A stretch of DNA of 64,000 nt from Punctularia strigosozonata HHB-11173 SS5. Its lineage: Eukaryota; Basidiomycota; Agaricomycetes; Corticiales; Punctulariaceae. The stretch is taken from NCBI RefSeq assembly GCF_000264995.1, contig NW_006767433.1:2922662-2986661 (forward strand). The letters run 5' to 3'. Below the pieces are notes generated by a model. It had not been told where the DNA came from, made no database searches, and worked only from the letters and a program-made list of their open reading frames with translations. The position numbers were made by a program, and so were the translations under genes. Positions 20,494 to 29,924 of the stretch are shown here, one piece after another. Position 1 is the first letter of the stretch. Each line of letters starts with the position of its first letter.

Positions 20494-22255
20494 TCAGGCG
20501 TTCTTCTTTTCCACCGCTTCGGCCGCTTCCGCTTGGGCGACCTTGCCGATAAGTTTCACCTGCTCCGCGACGTGCTGTAGGACGCCGCGGACCTCAGCGT
20601 TGCCGTCCACAAAACCGAACTCGACGTATTCGAGCCCTTGCTCCTTGGCAAACTCTTTGACATGAAGGCTTGCCTTGCGCAGGTTATGGCGAGGCAGGCG
20701 CGGGAAGAGATGATGGGTGACCTGGAGGTGGAGGCCGCCGTGAAGGAACTGAAGGTAGTCGGGACAGATGACGTCCGCCGTCGTGCGCAGCTGGCGGTGG
20801 GGGAACGACTCGGTCGGGCCGAGGTCACCCGTCGGGCGCGAATAGTGGGAAAGCACGATCTGCGTGATGGGGACGGTGAGGAAGGACGGGATGCAGAGGA
20901 CGGGGCGGACTTGCCTGGACGTGCAAGGGACTGGGCACGACGTTGCTGACGAGCAAGTACGCGAGGCCCATCTGCCAGCTGCCGCAACCGCGGAGGACGG
21001 CGGGGTACCAACACCACCAGACGACGAGCCCTGCCATCTCGAGCGCCCAGGACCAGAGCGCGCCCTTGGCCTTCATTTCGCCGCGGGCGACCTTGATCAG
21101 GTGGGCGTAGGAGAGACGATAGAGATTGAAGCGGGCAAAGGCCATGACCAAGTAGAAGAGCTTGTGCTGGACGGTGAGGACGATGCGGGAAAAGGCGTCG
21201 AAGGGCATGGTGCGCTTGTAGTACGACGAGTAGATGGAGTTGAGGAAGACGGGGGAGTTGGCGAAGAAGGGGAGGTGCTGGATGTCAGGGTCGTGAGTAG
21301 TGTGGTTCGTGACCACTGGACGCCAAGCGTCGGTTATTGGTACGATTAGCAGATAAAAGGACGTCGGTGCTTACGATGATGTATGTTGTGGTTCTGGGAG
21401 TGACCGAGTCAACACGGCGCGCTATGAGAAGAGAGATTGTACGGGACTGACATCGACCCACCAGCCAATGCTGAGCCCACCAACGAAGTTGGCGATGAAG
21501 ATGGCTATGGCACGGTCGATGGTCCAGCTGTGGGTGACGCCCATGTGGCCGAGGTCGTGGACGGTGAACACGAGCTGGTGCCATAGCAGGCCGAGGAAGA
21601 CGGCGCTGGAGATGAACCAGCGGTGGCGGTAGGCGACCACGGAGAGAACGGTGAGCAACACGTAGCGCAGCACCTCGGGACCGTAGCCGGTAAAGTAGGG
21701 GCAATCGTACAGGCCGGCGTCGGTGATCCGCTTGTGCAGCTCGCGGTAGGCGGCAGAATGGCGTGCCTGGACTTTGAGCGAGAGCGCGGTCGGCGCGGGT
21801 TGCAGGTCGGTGAGCGCGGGTCCGCTACCCGCAGGCCTCGGCAAAGAGTCGTCCTTCTCCATCAGGAGGATGGACGAGGACGGCGTAAACTCGTTGTGCT
21901 CGTCGGAGCGGACGGCAACGGCCTCCCTGAGCCAGGACTGTTTGCCATCCTTGTCGACGGTGCGGACCCAGCCGGCCATGACGGGGGGCAGGAGCGGGTC
22001 CCAGCCATGGTCGCCGAGCTCGGGCTCGCCGACGGCGAAGGCGCGGATGCGGTTGAGGGTGTGCTCGGCGTGGAAGGCTTCGATCTCGTCGGTGGCGTCG
22101 CGGCCGACGAAGTGGAGGATGGCGAGGGCGCCGCCGGGGTGGGCTGCGAGCCAGGCGGGGGGGATGCGGAGGACGGAGTTGCGGTAGATGACGAGGGTGT
22201 CGCCTGCGAGGATGTGGGCGGCGATCTTGTCGCGGGACCAGAGGGGTTTGCCCAT
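20494..22255 (-). CDS. Cytochrome b5-fused sphingolipid delta-8 desaturase
   Basis: The model has four exons (22255-21452, 21393-21375, 21315-20915, 20859-20494) and gives 529 residues. The N-terminal cytochrome b5 domain has the haem motif HPGG (LAAHPGGALAILHFVGRDAT). The desaturase domain has the first His box HDLGH and the second NHNIHH, which sits on a 19-base exon. The third is the QxxHH type (QVTHHLFPRLPRHNL). An N-terminal cytochrome b5 plus QxxHH is the signature of front-end desaturases; among fungi the close relatives introduce the delta-8 double bond into the sphingoid base of glucosylceramides. Several hydrophobic segments fit an ER membrane enzyme. The intron 20914-20860 is GC-AG with donor CAG/GCAAGT. 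Another front-end substrate cannot be excluded from sequence. It shares a 138-base promoter with Pal1. Confidence 0.9.
21375..21393 (-). other. 19-nt micro-exon coding the second histidine box
   Basis: The exon reads AAC CAC AAC ATA CAT CAT C and codes NHNIHH. It lies between introns 21451-21394 (58 nt, GTCAGT...CCCAG) and 21374-21316 (59 nt, GTAAGC...TCCAG). Exons on either side join in frame to give WWVDNHNIHHLVTNHTTHDP, the expected family sequence. Confidence 0.9.
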
Positions 22256-22393
22256 GGCGGCAGGCGTGGGGGAGGCGGAGAGGGCAGGGGGGGAGGACGC
22301 GTGCGCTTGCCACTTGGCCAAGACGTTATCGGCTCTGCAGCAGACCATCTGCATCAGCAGTCGCCAGGCGACAAACACGCGAGCACGCCCGCC

Positions 22394-24090
22394 ATGTCCT
22401 CCCCGCTCGCCCCCGCCGCCCACCACCGTCTGCGCTCCTCCAGCGACCCCTTCCGCGACCCCAACGTCGTCAACACTCGCGACGCCCGCCCCCGCCCCGC
22501 ACCCCCGCCCACCAGCTCATCCAAGGTCTCTCGCCGGCCCCCGCACCAGCAGGCCTACTCCGACTACGACGCCCCTGCCCAGCCCCGCTCCGCACCCGCC
22601 CACCGCGACAGGATGCCCGACGCCGCCCCCCGCGTCATCGACGGCAGCCCCCGCACCCGCATCCATCGCAGCCAGACCTCCGTCCCGTGCGTGTCTCCCG
22701 TCCCTCCCCCCCTCGTCTCTCGTCCGCTGGCTCATGGCGTCATCGAGGAGCCCCGCTGATCGCTTCCGCACCCCCTCCCCAGAACGACGGTAGGCACCGC
22801 ACCCCGCACCGTCGCCCACCCCTCCCGCCGGTCCCTCTCCCAAGACTCCGTCGCCCGCCAAGCAACCGCCATGGAAACCGCCAAATCGACCACCAAGTCC
22901 CGCACCGCCAAGAAGGGCTCCTCGCACGCGGACGTTATCGACAGGATGGACTTTTCCGGCGTCGGAGCAGGTGCGACAATCGCGCGCGCCGTTTTCTCGC
23001 TGGTCCTCGCCGTGCTCACTCCTCTACCACAGTCTTCCACCACGATTCGCCGTTCGACGCCTGTGCCCCCTCCCGCAACCGCCACCGGACCAAGGCCCCG
23101 ATGATGGCTTGGACGGGCGGCGCCAATCCCGAGGACGACGTGCTCGTCCAGCAGTACTCTCCACGCATCGCGGACTCGCCTTACGCCGCCGCTCGCACCC
23201 CGGCGCCCTACACCCCTGCCGAGCCCTGGTCCCCGCCCAAGAAGAACCACGACGCGCTCGCGGAGGCGTGGGGCATCCACGAGCCCGAACCTTACGAAGA
23301 GTTTTTCGCCGGTGGTGGTTCTCGGCCCGAGTCTACCTACGCCAGCAGGAACGGCAGCGCGCACGCCGTCGGGGGCGCCAACGCCCCCACGCCCACCCGC
23401 CGCCCCAGGGACCGAGACGCCCACCGCGAACACCTCGACGACGCCGCCGGCGTGCGGCGCGCAGGCACCAAGACTCGCAACGCGCTGCCGCCTCCCAAGC
23501 CCATCTTCGTCCCGGAGGCCGAGTCCGGTGCCGAGGGCCCGCCCTCGCCCAGCACGCCCGGCGTCGGCTCTCCCGGCGCCCCGAAGCGCACCAAGAGCCT
23601 CATGAATCGCATCCGCCGCATGCGCGAGAACCCGAACGTCCCCGCCGGACACGCGCAGTACGACGATTACGGCGTGCTCGGCGCCTCGCCGCCCAACTCG
23701 GCCGACCTCGCCGGCGGCTACCGCTCCGACGGCGCCGCCCAACGACCCTCCCGCCCGACTCACCGTGCTCAAAACTCGTTCCTCGGCAGGCTCGGCGGCG
23801 GGAAGACCGCGAAGGAGAGCTCGACGAGCCCGACGAGCGACAGCTCCGACTTTGTGTACGTCGGCTACGACGAGTGCGACGGCGGGCGGCACGGCCGCGT
23901 TCCGCGCGCCACCAACAAGGATCTGCCCGCGACGCCGCCTGCCCACGCGGCGCCCGAGGTAGGCTACTTTGACGGCGTCGGCGCCTCGGGTGGTCCCACC
24001 TCGCCTGGGGCCAGCCTCGGCAGGAAGACGAGCCTACTCAAGAAAGTCAAGGGGGCCATGCGCGGCGCCAAGTCGGTCGAGCGCCGCTGA
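22394..24090 (+). CDS. Pal1 cell-morphology protein
   Basis: Pal1-family proteins bind the cortex and endocytic sites and help keep cell shape. The three-exon model (22394-22686, 22783-22970, 23033-24090) gives 512 residues. The Pal1 core is HADVIDRMDFSGVGA joined over the second intron to VFHHDSPFDACAPSRNRH and KAPMMAW, the most conserved block of the family. Flanking regions are Pro/Ala/Ser-rich and disordered, with GC-rich third positions that create long open frames on both strands (these are shadows). The C-terminus is basic (RKTSLLKKVKGAMRGAKSVE). The first intron of 96 bases is longer than most here. It is divergent from the desaturase. Confidence 0.9.
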
Positions 24091-24631
24091 GCGATGTCCA
24101 TCTCAGCCCATCGTACGGGAGGGTATCTGGTTTCGGCCTCCCCCCGCCGTTCTCGTTCCGTGTATTCCATCCCACAATGTCTTGACCTTCCGCCTTTTTC
24201 GCCGATACCACTTAGACGGCCTATCTCCCTGTCGCGAAGGCACGGCCCGACCTCGGTCTTGTGTACGTACTGTATCGTCATATCGCCTCCACCTCGAACG
24301 TTCTCGCCCCAACATGTAGTTATCGATCCATCATGCATTCTCGTTCTCCCCGCCGCCGCCGGTCCTTGCTTTACATAACTTTGTCTCCCCCCTTTCTTTC
24401 CTTCTCGGACCAAAAAAACCGAATGTGGAATCCTGGACGTGTTAGTAATGGAATTGTACCATATTTCGGATCATCCGCGCGCGCCGATGTACGTACGATG
24501 TAAGTACACAATGCGTATGAACCGATCGATAGTTGACTCGCGACCGCTGTGCTGCCTCACAAGATATTGCAGCGATGGATAGACATACAGTGGTTTTTAT
24601 CTAATTATAGCCGTCTCGTGTAAAGGTACAT
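24091..24631. other. Convergent 3' region of Pal1 and HIS7
   Basis: No gene was recognised. The sequence is pyrimidine-rich on the left and AT-rich on the right, as expected for two 3' untranslated regions. Confidence 0.5.
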
Positions 24632-26434
24632 TTATTGTCTAGCATTGATGCCTGCCGCGTCCATCGCCTTCTTAACGTCCGCGATCTCTACTTCGCCCCT
24701 GTGAAAGATGCCTGCGGCCAGCGCGGACTCGACATCGGTCTGCTGGAAGACCTGGACAAAGTGATCCGCCGAGCCGGCCCCACTGCTGGCCACGACGGGA
24801 ATCCTGACCGCGCTCTTCACCAACTTGACGAGGTCGAGGTCGAAACCGCGCCCGGTGCCGTCCCGATCGATGCTGTTCACGAGCAGTTCACCGGCACCCA
24901 GCTCTTCCACTCCGCGGCAAAGCTCGACGACTGAGAGGGGGCGGTTTTCTCGTCCGCCTGACACGGTGCACTGGTACCACCAGGCCTTGCCCCGCTCGTC
25001 TTCCGGTCCGTCCAATTTACCATACACGAGTTCCGACCTGTAAGGCCCATCGTACGTGTCTGGGTCGACGTATGCTCTGCGAGGGTCCACCGAGACCACG
25101 ACCGCTTGCCGCCCATACGCGCGGGCTATCGTTTCGATGGCGCTAGAGCCGTCCCGGTCGCCGGCTCGCAGGCGCTCGACGGCATACACGGCCTCACTGC
25201 CGATGCTCACCTTGTCGGCGCCGGCGCGGAAGTACGCACCGGCGACCTCGAGCGCGCTGCGCTTCGTGCCATCCGGATCGACGGTGTCCTTGATGCCGCC
25301 TCCGATGGTGAGCGGCACGAAGACGGACTCGGCGGCGGCGCGGACCACGGCGAGCATCGGCTGATCGTGCAGCGGCGAGTGGCGGAAGGAGGTGATGTTC
25401 AGCAGGCAGAGCTCGTCCGCGCCTGCGTCGGCGTATCGGGCCGCGAGCGCCACGGGTTTGCCCAGATTGCGGACGGAGCCGGCGGTTTTGGTAGGCAGCG
25501 AAGCGGATGGCGTCGTCTGCGTGGTGGCGGAGGGATTCTCCGCGTCGTTCATCTCGGACGAGGATGTGAGGATGGGCGTGGGGAGGACCTTTTCGCGGAC
25601 GTCATACTGATCGCCTTTTGTGACGACGAGATCGCCAGCGTCGTTCGCGCGGACGTCCATGCACGCGATGATGCGCTTGGTGAGGCCGTCCTTGGGCCGT
25701 GGAGGCTGCGGCCTCCGGGGATTCGAGGGTAGTGCCCGCCGCTCGTCCTCGGTCTTGCTCAACCATGCGTCGAGCAGCTTGAGTCCCGCAGCACCCGACT
25801 TTTCGGGGTGAAACTGCGTGCCGAACACGTTGCCCTTCCGCACGCTCGACACGAAGACCTCTTGCCCGTATTGGGTGGTGGTGTACGCCCACTCCGCCGC
25901 CGCGGGATACGCCTCGACGTCATACTTGGCGCGGTACGAGTGGACAAAGTAGAAGTGGTCGCCCTCCTCGATTTCGCCACGCGCGGCCGTCGGGTCGAGA
26001 TGCTCGGCAGAGTTCCATCCCATGTGGGGAACCGCCTTGTCGCCGTCGTCGAAGCGCTCGACGGGCGAGGGGATGAAGCCGAGGCCCTTGACGTCCGGGT
26101 TCTCTGCGGAAGACCGGTAGAGGACCTGCATGCCGATGCAGATCCCGAGATAGGGTTTGCCCGAGCCGACGTACGCGCGCAGGGGCTCGAGGAGGCCGCG
26201 GGACACGAGCCCATCGATGGCCGTCTCGAAGGCGCCGACGCCGGGGAAAACGAGGCTCTGGGCAGGACAGAGGTTCGAGAGGGACGGGGTGCGCGAGGCG
26301 ATCTAGATACTGACGGTGGCCCGGTCGAAATCGTCGGGGGACGAGATCCACTTGAAGTCGTGTCCGAGCGTCCGCAGCGAGTTGGCGAGGCTCTGGACGT
26401 TGCCCGCGCCGTAGTCGAGCAGGTAGAGGCCCAT
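24632..26434 (-). CDS. HIS7: Imidazole glycerol phosphate synthase HisH-HisF (HIS7)
   Basis: HIS7 makes imidazole glycerol phosphate and AICAR from PRFAR and glutamine, a branch between histidine and purine synthesis. The two-exon model (26434-26315, 26257-24632; intron 57 bases, donor GTCAGT) gives 581 residues. The glutaminase half starts MGLYLLDYGAGNVQSL. It has the nucleophile motif YLGICIGMQ, the GVGAF block and the catalytic-His motif TQFHPEKSG. The cyclase half has the first catalytic Asp in IIACMDVR and the second in NSIDRDGTGRGFDLDL, plus the phosphate loop PLTIGGGI. Length and fusion order are those of all fungal HIS7. It is divergent from the serine-pathway gene, with 196 bases and two Gcn4-like sites between them. 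Confidence 0.97.
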
Positions 26435-26630
26435 GGCGGGCGTTGGTCGGGCAGAGATGAGATGAGCGTCGTTCGGCCGAGTCACCGCTCGTCGCCCTTG
26501 CTCTCCCCGTCCCAGCAATTTATTTATTCCATCTCGGCCATCGCGTCATCCTGCACCATCCCCCGTTCCATGACTCCGCCCGCCGCTACATAACTTGCCC
26601 ATCTTGCCCTCGGTCGCGCCGCAACCGACC
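26435..26630. promoter_or_regulatory. HIS7/SER33 divergent promoter with two Gcn4-like sites
   Basis: Two heptamers each differ by one base from the Gcn4/bZIP site TGA(C/G)TCA: CGAGTCA at 26478-26484 and TGACTCC at 26571-26577. They lie between two amino-acid biosynthesis start codons, where general amino-acid control would be expected. An AT-rich stretch (ATTTATTTATT) at about 26518-26528 could position initiation. Confidence 0.45.
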
Positions 26631-28093
26631 ATGTCTGCAGCGATCAACATCCCCGGCTCCCCCGTCAGGTACACCACCGTTGTCTCCGTGTCTCCCACCG
26701 CGAGCTCCCTCACCGAGCGCATCACGCGCCCGCTCCGGAGCGACTCGCTCGCCTCCTACGCCGTTCGCCAGCCTCGAGTGCTCCATCCGACGGATAACGA
26801 AGAGCTCAGGCTGCTGCTGCTGGAGAACATCAGCCAGGACGCCGTCGCCGCATTCAGAGCGCAGGGGTTCCATGTCGACCATCACGCCAAAGCCATGTCG
26901 GAGGAAGAGCTCCTGCAGAACATCGGCTCGTACCATGCCATCGGCATCCGCAGCAAAACCAAGCTGACCGACAAGGTCATCCGGGCAGCGTCCAAGGTGT
27001 GTGCACACCCACTCGCCATCGACTCACACCGACTCATGCGCTCTCTCGGTAGCTGCTCGTCATCGGATGCTTCTGCATCGGCACGAACCAGGTCGATCTC
27101 CACACGGCGGCCAAGGCAGGCATCCCCGTCTTCAACTCGCCCTTCTCCAACTCGCGTTCCGTCGCCGAGCTCGTCATATCCGAGATCATCGGCCTCTCGC
27201 GCCAGCTCTTCCAGCGCTCGTACGAGATGCGGAACGGCATTTGGAACAAGCAGTCCAAAGGATGCTGGGAAATTCGCGGCAAGACGCTCGGTATCATCGG
27301 CTACGGTCACATCGGCTCCCAGCTGTCCGTCCTCGCCGAAGCCTTTGGCATGCGTGTGCTCTTCTACGACGTGATCAACCTCATGCCCCTCGGTTCGGCG
27401 CGCCAGGTCGAGACTCTCGAAGCTCTCCTCTCCGAGTCCGACTTCGTCACGCTTCACGTCCCCGAACTTCCGGAGACGACGAACATGATCTCGGAGAAGG
27501 AGCTGGCGACAATGAAGAAGGGCGCCTACCTGATCAACAATGCTCGAGGCAAGGTCGTGGACATCCCAGCGCTCATCAAGGCACTGAAGTCGAAACATCT
27601 GGCCGGTGCTGCTCTGGACGTCTACCCGACAGAGCCCGGCTCGAATGGCGCAGCCTTTGACGATCAGGTCAACCCTTGGGTTACAGAACTCCGTTCCGTC
27701 GACAACGTCATCCTCACCCCGCACATCGGCGGCTCGACGGAGGAGGCACAGCGAATGATCGGCGAAGAGGTCGCATCGGCACTCACCCGTTACCTGAATA
27801 ACGGCTCGACCCTAGGCGCCGTCAACTTTCCCGAGGTCGACCTGCGCGCCATCAGCGCCGAGGAGGGTACGCATGTGCGCGTGTGCCATGTACACAACAA
27901 CCAGCCCGGCGTGCTCCGACAGGTCAACGAGGTGCTGTCGCCCTACAATGTCGAAAAGCAGTACTCGGACTCCAAGGGCGACGTGGCGTACCTGATGGCG
28001 GACATCGCCAACGTCAACGCCAGCGACATCAATATGCTCAAGGAGCGCATCAGCAAAACGAGCGCTAACATACTCACACGCTTACTGGCGTAA
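26631..28093 (+). CDS. SER33: D-3-phosphoglycerate dehydrogenase
   Basis: This enzyme oxidises 3-phosphoglycerate with NAD, the first step of serine synthesis. Two exons (26631-26996, 27053-28093) with a 56-base intron give 468 residues, like yeast Ser3/Ser33. The NAD-binding fold has GKTLGIIGYGHIGSQLS and the acidic Asp in VLFYDVIN. The catalytic set is Arg in INNARGKVVD, Glu in the following active-site loop, and His in LTPHIGGSTEEAQ. A C-terminal ACT domain (VRVCHVHNNQPGVLRQVNEV) would bind serine for feedback control. The N-terminal extension of about 50 residues before VLHPTDNEEL matches fungal Ser3-type proteins. Ser3 and Ser33 cannot be told apart here, so the symbol denotes the class. 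Confidence 0.95.
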
Positions 28094-28340
28094 TGTGCCT
28101 TTCTCTTTGAGCTTTTTCAAAAGGCCGAAGACGGACGGTCGTAGTAGCAACACATTGTCTTACTCCACTCAACTGGGGCCTTCGCTTTCGTTCCATTGAC
28201 ATATAGTGTAACCGTAGTTCAGGCAGTCCGGTACGGCTGTCAATTGTATCCATACATGTTTCATTCGATGAGGTAGTCCATGGTATAAAGATTGCTATAC
28301 GGTAGAACGAGAATGCAAGGGAAACCAGTGTCATTAGGAT

Positions 28341-29689
28341 CTAAGTTTCTTCTTCCGGATCGCCGATGCCGCTCTGAAGAATCGCGAATGTGCTCTCGCT
28401 CTCGGGCAACTCGGGCGAATCGTATATCTTGCATATACGGGTGTTTGCACGACCTTTGCGCAATTGCAACCTGGGATGGAGTATTCAGCCTGCAAGAGAG
28501 CAGTGCGATTCGAACATGGAAATACCGGGTGGTCGATGCATGCGCCATGATGTTACCTCCGATCGGTTTCTTCTCGTTTGCAGCATACGGGTTCGCGCCA
28601 CCGTCAGGATTCGAGACGACTTGATTGGTCACGACAACGGCGACACCGAACTGCGAAACGATCAGCTTTACAAGACGGCGATATAAGACTTTGACTATAC
28701 CTCATCTGCTAGCCTTTGCAGAGTCCTCAAGAACTTTGCCAGATGCGTTTGTCGCGCAGAGAGTTCCCCTCGACCACTGAAATCTGTCCGGTAGAGCGCA
28801 GTACACGAGTCGACAACGAGAAGACAAAACCTGTAGGATCGGGCATGCGTCAGGAGCGCGATATCAGTTGCAAGACATCGTGTGTGCGCACCGCGACTCC
28901 GACATCAGTGCACTGGCGCTGATCAATAGCGCATTCTGATGATCGGCGTTGTACGCACGGGCGTAGGCGACATTGTCGAGTACTTCTTCCCCATTCAAGC
29001 CAAAGCGTTCCGCCACCGCTAGCAGGCGAACAGGACGGAACGTGCCTTCAGTGTCAATGTACAAGCACTACGATCGAGTCTAAGCAGATGCCGAATCAAC
29101 GAACGCAATGTTGGGCACTCGCCTTGCCCTCCCCTCCACCCATGCTGACAGGAAGCTGGCATGTCACAGCGAGCGTATGGCAAAGCTGCGATTTTCCTGT
29201 TCGAAACTCGCCGAACATCTCTGTGATAGCTCCCGTTTCAATACCACCTGAGGAACAAATGATTAATGACGAAGTGGGGGGAGTCTAGTCTTGAGCGTGT
29301 TTTCGTACCGCCAAGAAGGGAGTCCAAATTCTTGGACCCTGTCGTTATGTGCACCAGCTCCGATCTCCTGGCATGAACCTCCGTCGCGCTCTGGAAGCCG
29401 AGAGGGACGATCTTTTGCGCTGTTTGTTCATTCAGCCATGGATGAAAGCGAGCAAAAGACGCGGCGAACCTTCTGCCAGAATTTTGTCTGCTTTGGCGTC
29501 GCTTATTCCCTTGATGGCAAGCAACTGTTTCTTGGGGGTGAACGCTACGGCCTCGACTGTATGCAGCCCTGCATCCGCAAGCTTCTTGACGTCCTGGGGT
29601 GCGATTCCAGCTTCCTGTAGCTTATTGACCACTAATGGTCCTGAGAAAGAATAGTCATCTTCTTCCTGGAGCTGGGACGCTTGCGACAT
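28341..29689 (-). CDS. RAD51: RAD51 recombinase
   Basis: RAD51 forms filaments on single-stranded DNA and carries out strand exchange in homologous recombination. The first exon gives [19 protein letters not shown] and the N-terminal helix-hairpin-helix ([20 protein letters not shown]). Later exons give Walker A as [13 protein letters not shown] (about 29165-29205), [14 protein letters not shown], and Walker B as [16 protein letters not shown] (about 28760-28810). They also give [16 protein letters not shown] and the end [15 protein letters not shown]. There are several introns of about 50 bases, and some boundaries were not fixed. The short acidic N-terminus is typical of fungal and animal Rad51, not Dmc1. 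An ACGCGT box lies 100 bases upstream. Confidence 0.94.
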
Positions 29690-29924
29690 GTTAGTAGCGA
29701 GAGTGAGGGGGGTGAGCAAAAGGCGCGATACCTCGGAGTCAGGACCGCGACACGATCACATGATGGTCCATGAAATGCATCCTCCATAACGCGTGCTCTT
29801 CACGTGACTGGTTGAAAGTGCTTTCCTCTCCTTCTCTGGCAGCAAAGCCGTTCGCCTCTGTCGCGTTTGCGTGTACTTCTGCGGTGTTTTCACTCCAATC
29901 CGACTTGTATCAGTACACTTGGAG
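29690..29924. promoter_or_regulatory. RAD51/LIM divergent promoter with MCB and CACGTG
   Basis: An MluI cell-cycle box (ACGCGT) lies at 29789-29794, 100 bases upstream of the RAD51 start. A CACGTG palindrome follows at 29801-29806. MCB elements drive G1/S expression of DNA replication and repair genes in yeasts through MBF, so the placement fits RAD51. Confidence 0.5.

Noticed and set aside
21623-22759. A 378-codon open frame on the plus strand over the desaturase
   Set aside because: It is antisense to clear cytochrome b5 and desaturase coding sequence; its Gly/Val-rich content is a mirror of GC-rich codons. Only its last part, from 22394, is real (Pal1 exon 1).
22732-23946. A 404-codon minus-strand open frame over Pal1
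   Set aside because: It is antisense to the Pal1 coding exon and Arg/Ala/Gly-rich, as expected from GC-rich third positions.
25808-26593. A 261-codon plus-strand open frame over HIS7
   Set aside because: It is antisense to intact HisH motifs and has no family features.
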